This document shows, piece after piece, positions 59,531 through 64,000 of a stretch of DNA of 64,000 bases. The stretch lies in the NCBI RefSeq assembly GCF_016908875.1, contig NZ_JAFBES010000003.1, positions 248,001 through 312,000 of the forward strand, read 5' to 3'. The notes under the pieces were generated by a model. The model saw nothing but the letters and a program-made list of their open reading frames with translations. It was not told where the DNA came from and made no database searches. A program made the translations under genes and the position numbers. The stretch is from Bacillus ectoiniformans. Lineage in GTDB: Bacteria; Bacillota; Bacilli; Bacillales; Domibacillaceae. Numbering within the stretch: position 1 is the first letter of the stretch; every line of letters begins with the position of its first letter.

Positions 59531-60505
59531 TTAATATAACGCTCTGTAAAGGAATGTAACAAACTGTGCTCTTGTTACTTTATCCTCTGGATGGAATGAG
59601 CCGTCCGGATAACCTGTTGTTAATCCGCTGGCATCTAATGTTTTGATGTAGTTGCGCGCCCAGTGGTTCGCAGGTACATCAGTAAACTCTTTGCTTGACG
59701 ATCCTTTTAAGTTAAACGCATTCACCATAACCTTCGCCATCTGTCCGCGTGTTAATACATCATTTGGACGGAAGCGGTTGCGGCTATCTCCTGAGAAGAT
59801 CCCTTCAGTAGATACCGCATTGACAACGCCTACTGCCCAGTGAGGACCAGTTACGTCTGGGTATTTCGGTGTGCGGTTATTCATTCTCATATTAAATGTT
59901 TCAGCTAAAAGAGCCGCAACATCCGCACGCTTGATAAAGTCGTTTGGACGGAAGTAGCCGCTTTGGTAGCCGACAACAATATTTTCTTGTCCTAATTTTG
60001 AAACAGCTGGGTAGATCCAGTGGCTTGAACCAACATCGCGGAACTGGCCGGCTTGACCGTAATGGGCAAGAACACGTTTCGCTCCAACATATTTAGATTT
60101 CCAGTAAGTATTGCTTAAAGTAGATGTAGAAACACCTTTTGATGAGGAAGATTGAATAAATTCGTTATTCCCCGCATAAATTCCAACGTGGGAGATGCCG
60201 CTGCCGCTTGTGTTGAAGAAAACTAGGTCTCCAACCTGCAGCTGGCTCTTCGAAACAGGTGTTCCAGTTTGGTACATTTGTCTTGAGGTTCTAGGTAATG
60301 TAACCCCGATCTCTTTATATACTTGGCCGATATAGCCTGAACAATCAAATCCGTAAGGTGTCGTGCCGCCCCATTTATATGGGACTCCAATATATTTCTT
60401 AGCGATCGGAACTAAGCGATCATAATTCGATGATGCGCTCGCTTCCAGATTCGGCACGAGCAAAAACAACAATGCAGTAAATATTACAACAAATAGCCTC
60501 TTCAT
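59531..60505 (-). CDS. NlpC/P60 endopeptidase with three SLH domains
   Basis: A 324-residue exported protein. Signal peptide (1-24, ending A-S-A-S), NlpC/P60 domain (about 28-148) with catalytic C55 (G-F-D-C-S-G-Y) and H106 (I-S-H-V-G-I-Y), then three SLH repeats (about 155-324) with F-R-P-N-D-F-I-K-R-A, F-R-P-N-D-V-L-T-R-G-Q and F-H-P-E-D-K-V-T-R-A-Q. It probably cuts peptidoglycan peptides while bound to wall polymer under the S-layer. Convergent with the SLH metalloprotease gene. Confidence 0.93.
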   Translation of the reverse strand: MKRLFVVIFTALLFLLVPNLEASASSNYDRLVPIAKKYIGVPYKWGGTTPYGFDCSGYIGQVYKEIGVTLPRTSRQMYQTGTPVSKSQLQVGDLVFFNTSGSGISHVGIYAGNNEFIQSSSSKGVSTSTLSNTYWKSKYVGAKRVLAHYGQAGQFRDVGSSHWIYPAVSKLGQENIVVGYQSGYFRPNDFIKRADVAALLAETFNMRMNNRTPKYPDVTGPHWAVGVVNAVSTEGIFSGDSRNRFRPNDVLTRGQMAKVMVNAFNLKGSSSKEFTDVPANHWARNYIKTLDASGLTTGYPDGSFHPEDKVTRAQFVTFLYRALY

Positions 60506-61025
60506 GGTAAAAGCTTGTTCTCCTCTCTCTAATGAAACAATGAAAATTATTTCAACTGTATAATTTCGGTTACTTTTTTCTCTATTTTTCCACCCGAGAA
60601 ATATTCTAGCATAGATTCATAGATTTAAACGTTACAGTTGAGTAACAGATTTACAAGAAAAATTGAAAGGAAAAAGCCTTTATTATAGGAAGAAACACAG
60701 AAATAAGAGGTTTAATGAGGAGAAAAATGGGGAAATACATAGGTTTTTGTAACATAATTGAAATATAAAGTTGATAGGTGATTAGTATAAATGGCAGTTG
60801 TAATAGATGATGAAGAAAACTGGTTGAATATAGAATAGATACATACCTAGGGATAAGATCCTTTATTTCTTCTGATTTGGAAAAAATAATAATATATTTG
60901 ATAAAATTTTCTAAAAAACTATTGTTTTTGGAAAAAAATACGGTAAAATTACTCATGAGACGAAAGAAGTGAATTAGTCAGAGAATATGACAATAATTTT
61001 GCGTAAAGCAGGTTTTTGTAATCTG
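60506..61025. other. Long AT-rich intergenic region upstream of the S-layer gene
   Basis: No gene is supported; a 101-codon minus-strand frame at 60651-60956 has low-complexity, poorly coded content. TTGTTT (60922-60927), 16-nt spacer and TAAAAT (60944-60949) form a possible second, upstream promoter. The left end holds the NlpC gene's own upstream region. Confidence 0.6.
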
Positions 61026-61054
61026 TTGACACATTTCTTTTATCCATATATACT
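61026..61054 (+). promoter_or_regulatory. Strong SigA promoter of the S-layer gene
   Basis: TTGACA (61026-61031), a 17-nt spacer and TATACT (61049-61054). Near-consensus, with a predicted start near 61061 and a leader of about 96 nt. Confidence 0.85.
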
Positions 61055-61081
61055 AAAATATGTATTTGTTACCAAGTCTAC

Positions 61082-61113
61082 TTAAGAGTGTCATATTTTA
61101 CATATCCTCTTAA
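61082..61113 (+). other. Leader hairpin of the S-layer mRNA
   Basis: TTAAGAG (61082-61088) pairs with CTCTTAA (61107-61113) across an 18-nt loop within the predicted leader. Long structured leaders are known to stabilise S-layer mRNAs in other bacteria; the role here is inferred. Confidence 0.4.
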
Positions 61114-61156
61114 CAGACTTACCATATTAGACATTTCTTGAGGAGGAAATAATTAC

Positions 61157-64000
61157 ATGGCTAACCAACCAAAGTCTTACCGCAAGTTCGTTGCAGGATC
61201 TGTAACTGCTGCTTTAGTAGCAACTGCAGTATCTCCAGTATTCGCAGCAGAAACACAATTCAAAGATGAGGCTGATTTCGGTTCTCATAAAGACAATATC
61301 TATAAAGCAGCTGAACTAGGTCTTGTTAAAGGTTACACTGCTGGTGAAAACGAAGGCAAATTCATGCCAAACACAAGCGTGAAACGTGGTCAAGTAGTGA
61401 AAACTCTTGCTCGTCACCTTGAAGCTGTTCACGGAACAGTTGACACAGCTGGTGTTACACCATTCGCTGACGTTCCTGCTGACTATGCGGATCAAGAGCT
61501 TTACGAAGCATCTTTGATCGTTAAGAAATATGGTACATTCGAAGGCGTTAACAACAACCTTCTTCCAAACAACAACATTTCTCGTCAAGCAATGGCGAAA
61601 GTTTTAGTTAAAGCTTTCAACCTTGTAAATGATCCAGAAGTTGAAAACAAAGTAAAAGATCTTGAAGCAGCTGACGAAGAGTTCCGTCCGTACATCGAGA
61701 TTCTTTCTAAAAACGGTGTAACAGCTGTTTCTGAATATAACCCTAAATCTCACGTTTCTCGTGCGCAATACGCTTCTTTCTTAGTTCGCGCAGTTGATGC
61801 AGAACCAGCTCCTGATGCTCCAACTGTTACTGAAATCAAATCAGAAGACAGCACTCACCTTCTTGTTACTATTAAAGGCGATGTAGATTCTGTTGAAGCA
61901 TCTGATTTCGTATTTGATGGTGACCTAGAAGTGAAAGACGCTGAAATCGTTGCAGCTCCAGTTAAAGCAGCAGCTGCTCAAGATGCAGAATTCACATATG
62001 TACGCCTTACTACTTCTGAGCAAGTAGCTGGCAAAGAGTACAAATTAGTTGAATTCATGGACGAGAAAATTGCTGAGGACGATCAACCAGCAGTAGTGGT
62101 TCCAGCTCCTGTGGCTCCGGCTGTTGAGAGTGTAATGGCGAATAACCTTAAAGAGGTGCAGATTACATTCAATAAAGAAGTTGATGTCACAAACGCCGCG
62201 TTTAGTATTACAGATGTTAAAACAGGTAGCAGTAAATTTACGCAATCAACATCAACAGTAAAATTAAGTCCAAATAAGAAATCTGTCATTCTTACTACAA
62301 GTAGTAATTTAGTGAATGGTGACTTTTACAATGTTTCAGTTAAAGATGTAGTCGTTAAAGACTCAAAAGAACCTATTAAACCATTCTCTACTTCAGTTAA
62401 ACTAGATGATAAGACCGCTCCTGCTATTGAAGAAATTAAAGCTTTAACTACTTCTACAACGACAAGAGCTATTAATGTTAAGTTTACTGAACCTGTGTCA
62501 TTTGGCCTTGTTAAAATTGGTGATGATATAGCTACTGCTTCAAATCCTTCTGGTGATCAGAAAACTTGGACTTTTGCGTTAGCTAATTCTTCAGCTAAAG
62601 ATTTAGAAGTTGGTAAATCATACGAATTAAATATCGCCGGATTAGCTGATTTAGCAGGTAACTATGCTTCAAATCCATTTAAACAATCTGTGACAGTAGT
62701 TCGTGATGAAGTAAAACCAACATTTACATTGCAAGCAAAAAATCCGAAGCAATTTGATATTGTTTTTGATAAAGAAATGAATTCATCTGTAGCTTATGAT
62801 TCAATTGTAGTTAAAGACTCTAACGACAATGTACTTACACAATCTAATTTAGCGACACTTGATACAGATGATAAGAAGACATTCCATGTAACATTAAATA
62901 ATAGCCCTATTGCATCTGACAAAACTTCAGCTGAAATTTCTGTTACAGTAAAGGGATTAAAAGATACTGTTGGAAATACTATTTCTGAAAAAACAGAAAA
63001 AGTTACTCTTGCTAAAGAAGCTGTAAAACCAGAGTTTAACGGTGTTCGCGTACTTCCAGGTACTGATAATAAAATTGAAGTAGCTTTCAGTGAAAAAGTT
63101 ATGGGCGTGGATAATACTGATTTTGTATTAACAAACAGTAAAGGTGACGTAGTTGCGACTTCTAGCCTAACTAATGCTAGCAGTGATTCAGATAATAAGG
63201 TTGTGCTTACTACAGCAGCAGCTTTAGCAAATGACACTTACAACTTAGCTCTTAAAGTAGACACTGTTACTGATACTTCAGGGAATAAAAATGCGGCAAA
63301 AGCATTGAAGTTTTCTTATAATGGTGCGGTGGCTCCACAGCTAGTAGCAACAATCGATTCAGATTTCGATGGAGCTACAACTTCTGCAGTGTTAGATTCA
63401 ACTACAGCTAATCGTAAAGTGTTGGTTAAGTTTAACCAAGCAGATGTTGTAAATGGAATTGATAAAACTACAGGAGATTATAAGCTTGGAGCAGCAGATA
63501 ACCTTGCTAACTATACTGTTAATGGTTTAGCGCTACCTGAAGGAACTACAGTTACTTTCAATAACGTTACTACTGTATCCGGCGGCGTAGGCGATACTGC
63601 ATTAATTGATTTCAGTGCTGTTACAGATACAAAGAAATTACCAACCGAACTTGTTAAAGGTGGTAAGTTAATAATTACAGCTTCGAATGTTAAAACGGAA
63701 GCTAACTCTACTATTGCTTATACTAGTAATGAAGTAACAGTAGTCGACAAAACTGCTCCGAAAGTTAATTCAGCGTTCTTAACTGGAAATTCAACAGATG
63801 GTTACAAATTAACTGCTGTGTTTAGTGAAGAGCTATCAGTTGCTGATAAAGCAGAATTTGTTTTAAAATCAACTGAAGGTACACCGGTAACTATTACTCT
63901 AGATGACGCGACTATTGTATCGGCGGACAAAAATAAAGTTGAGTTTAATATTATAGTTGACAAAGCTAAAGTTGCTACTGCAATTGCTGCTTCTGCTGGA
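61157..64000 (+). CDS. S-layer protein with three SLH domains (5' part, runs off the window)
   Basis: An open frame of 948 codons from ATG 61157 (GAGGAGGAAAT upstream) to the window end, with no stop. Signal peptide ends at V-F-A-A (residue 31). Three SLH repeats cover about 33-215 (E-L-G-L-V-K-G-Y-T, N-I-S-R-Q-A-M, H-V-S-R-A-Q-Y). Then come repeated Ig-like/Big-type modules of about 90-100 residues, rich in T, V, K, S and N, with recurring V-K-F-T-E and V-A-F-S-E-K-V strands and D-L-A-G-N / T-S-G-N-K motifs. The design resembles Lysinibacillus sphaericus surface-layer proteins. Codon choice is strongly biased towards few codons, as in abundant proteins. Probable SecA2/SlaP client. Confidence 0.93.
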   Translation, partial: MANQPKSYRKFVAGSVTAALVATAVSPVFAAETQFKDEADFGSHKDNIYKAAELGLVKGYTAGENEGKFMPNTSVKRGQVVKTLARHLEAVHGTVDTAGVTPFADVPADYADQELYEASLIVKKYGTFEGVNNNLLPNNNISRQAMAKVLVKAFNLVNDPEVENKVKDLEAADEEFRPYIEILSKNGVTAVSEYNPKSHVSRAQYASFLVRAVDAEPAPDAPTVTEIKSEDSTHLLVTIKGDVDSVEASDFVFDGDLEVKDAEIVAAPVKAAAAQDAEFTYVRLTTSEQVAGKEYKLVEFMDEKIAEDDQPAVVVPAPVAPAVESVMANNLKEVQITFNKEVDVTNAAFSITDVKTGSSKFTQSTSTVKLSPNKKSVILTTSSNLVNGDFYNVSVKDVVVKDSKEPIKPFSTSVKLDDKTAPAIEEIKALTTSTTTRAINVKFTEPVSFGLVKIGDDIATASNPSGDQKTWTFALANSSAKDLEVGKSYELNIAGLADLAGNYASNPFKQSVTVVRDEVKPTFTLQAKNPKQFDIVFDKEMNSSVAYDSIVVKDSNDNVLTQSNLATLDTDDKKTFHVTLNNSPIASDKTSAEISVTVKGLKDTVGNTISEKTEKVTLAKEAVKPEFNGVRVLPGTDNKIEVAFSEKVMGVDNTDFVLTNSKGDVVATSSLTNASSDSDNKVVLTTAAALANDTYNLALKVDTVTDTSGNKNAAKALKFSYNGAVAPQLVATIDSDFDGATTSAVLDSTTANRKVLVKFNQADVVNGIDKTTGDYKLGAADNLANYTVNGLALPEGTTVTFNNVTTVSGGVGDTALIDFSAVTDTKKLPTELVKGGKLIITASNVKTEANSTIAYTSNEVTVVDKTAPKVNSAFLTGNSTDGYKLTAVFSEELSVADKAEFVLKSTEGTPVTITLDDATIVSADKNKVEFNIIVDKAKVATAIAASAG

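Noticed and set aside
60651-60956. 101-codon minus-strand ORF upstream of the S-layer gene
   Set aside because: Low-complexity I/F/L/S content in very AT-rich DNA and no convincing ribosome binding site.
62794-63237. 147-codon minus-strand ORF inside the S-layer gene
   Set aside because: Shadow of the S/T/V-rich coding strand, with no ribosome binding site.

Overview
The window reads as the chromosome of an endospore-forming, flagellated, S-layer-bearing member of the Bacillaceae (low-GC Firmicutes). Evidence is the conserved glyA-upp-mnaA-atp-murA-spoIID-spoIIQ-spoIIID-mbl-flhO-flhP-fabZ-ywpF-ssbB-ywqA-ywqB backbone, AGGAGG-type ribosome binding sites, TTG/GTG starts, SigA-, SigE- and ComK-like sites, and a SecA2/SlaP plus SLH-protein region of the Bacillus anthracis/Lysinibacillus kind. 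No tRNA, rRNA, prophage, insertion sequence or CRISPR array was seen.

Layout. 1-3.4 kb: one-carbon and uracil salvage genes and a UDP-GlcNAc 2-epimerase. 3.5-11.2 kb: complete F1Fo ATP synthase operon atpZ-I-B-E-F-H-A-G-D-C behind a strong SigA promoter. 11.2-17.1 kb: murA and sporulation genes (spoIID, spoIIQ, spoIIID). 17.1-17.7 kb: an unusual non-coding array of 21-nt units in blocks repeating every 135 nt. 17.8-21.4 kb: mbl, flagellar rod genes, fabZ. 21.5-28.5 kb: an acidic lipoprotein, an apparently frameshifted hypothetical gene, ywpF, a competence-type ssbB, and the ywqB-ywqA pair. 28.7-40 kb: cvfB, a uracil permease, a LysM-3D wall protein, a small kinase, an M20 hydrolase/enolase-superfamily epimerase/MFS operon, a second MFS transporter and a class B PBP.

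40.3-64 kb is a cell-envelope island. It holds a six-LysM endopeptidase, genes for UDP-Glc, UDP-GlcA and UDP-ManNAcA, a TagA-type glycosyltransferase, a MurJ-like flippase and a Wzy-like polymerase. Next come the accessory secretion pair slaP-secA2 on the opposite strand, a large subtilase, an SLH-anchored metalloprotease with a degenerate transglycosylase domain, an SLH-anchored NlpC/P60 protein, and the 5' part of the S-layer protein gene, which runs off the window. My inference is that the sugar genes build the acidic secondary wall polymer to which the SLH proteins bind, while SecA2/SlaP export the S-layer protein. The wall-polymer pyruvylase CsaB, usually needed for SLH binding, is not in the window.

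Most interesting unexplained structures: the 21/135-nt array between spoIIID and mbl; a dispersed GGGGTCAG palindromic repeat with four copies or relatives; an A9 frameshift site joining two halves of a hypothetical gene; and hairpin clusters inside the atp operon.
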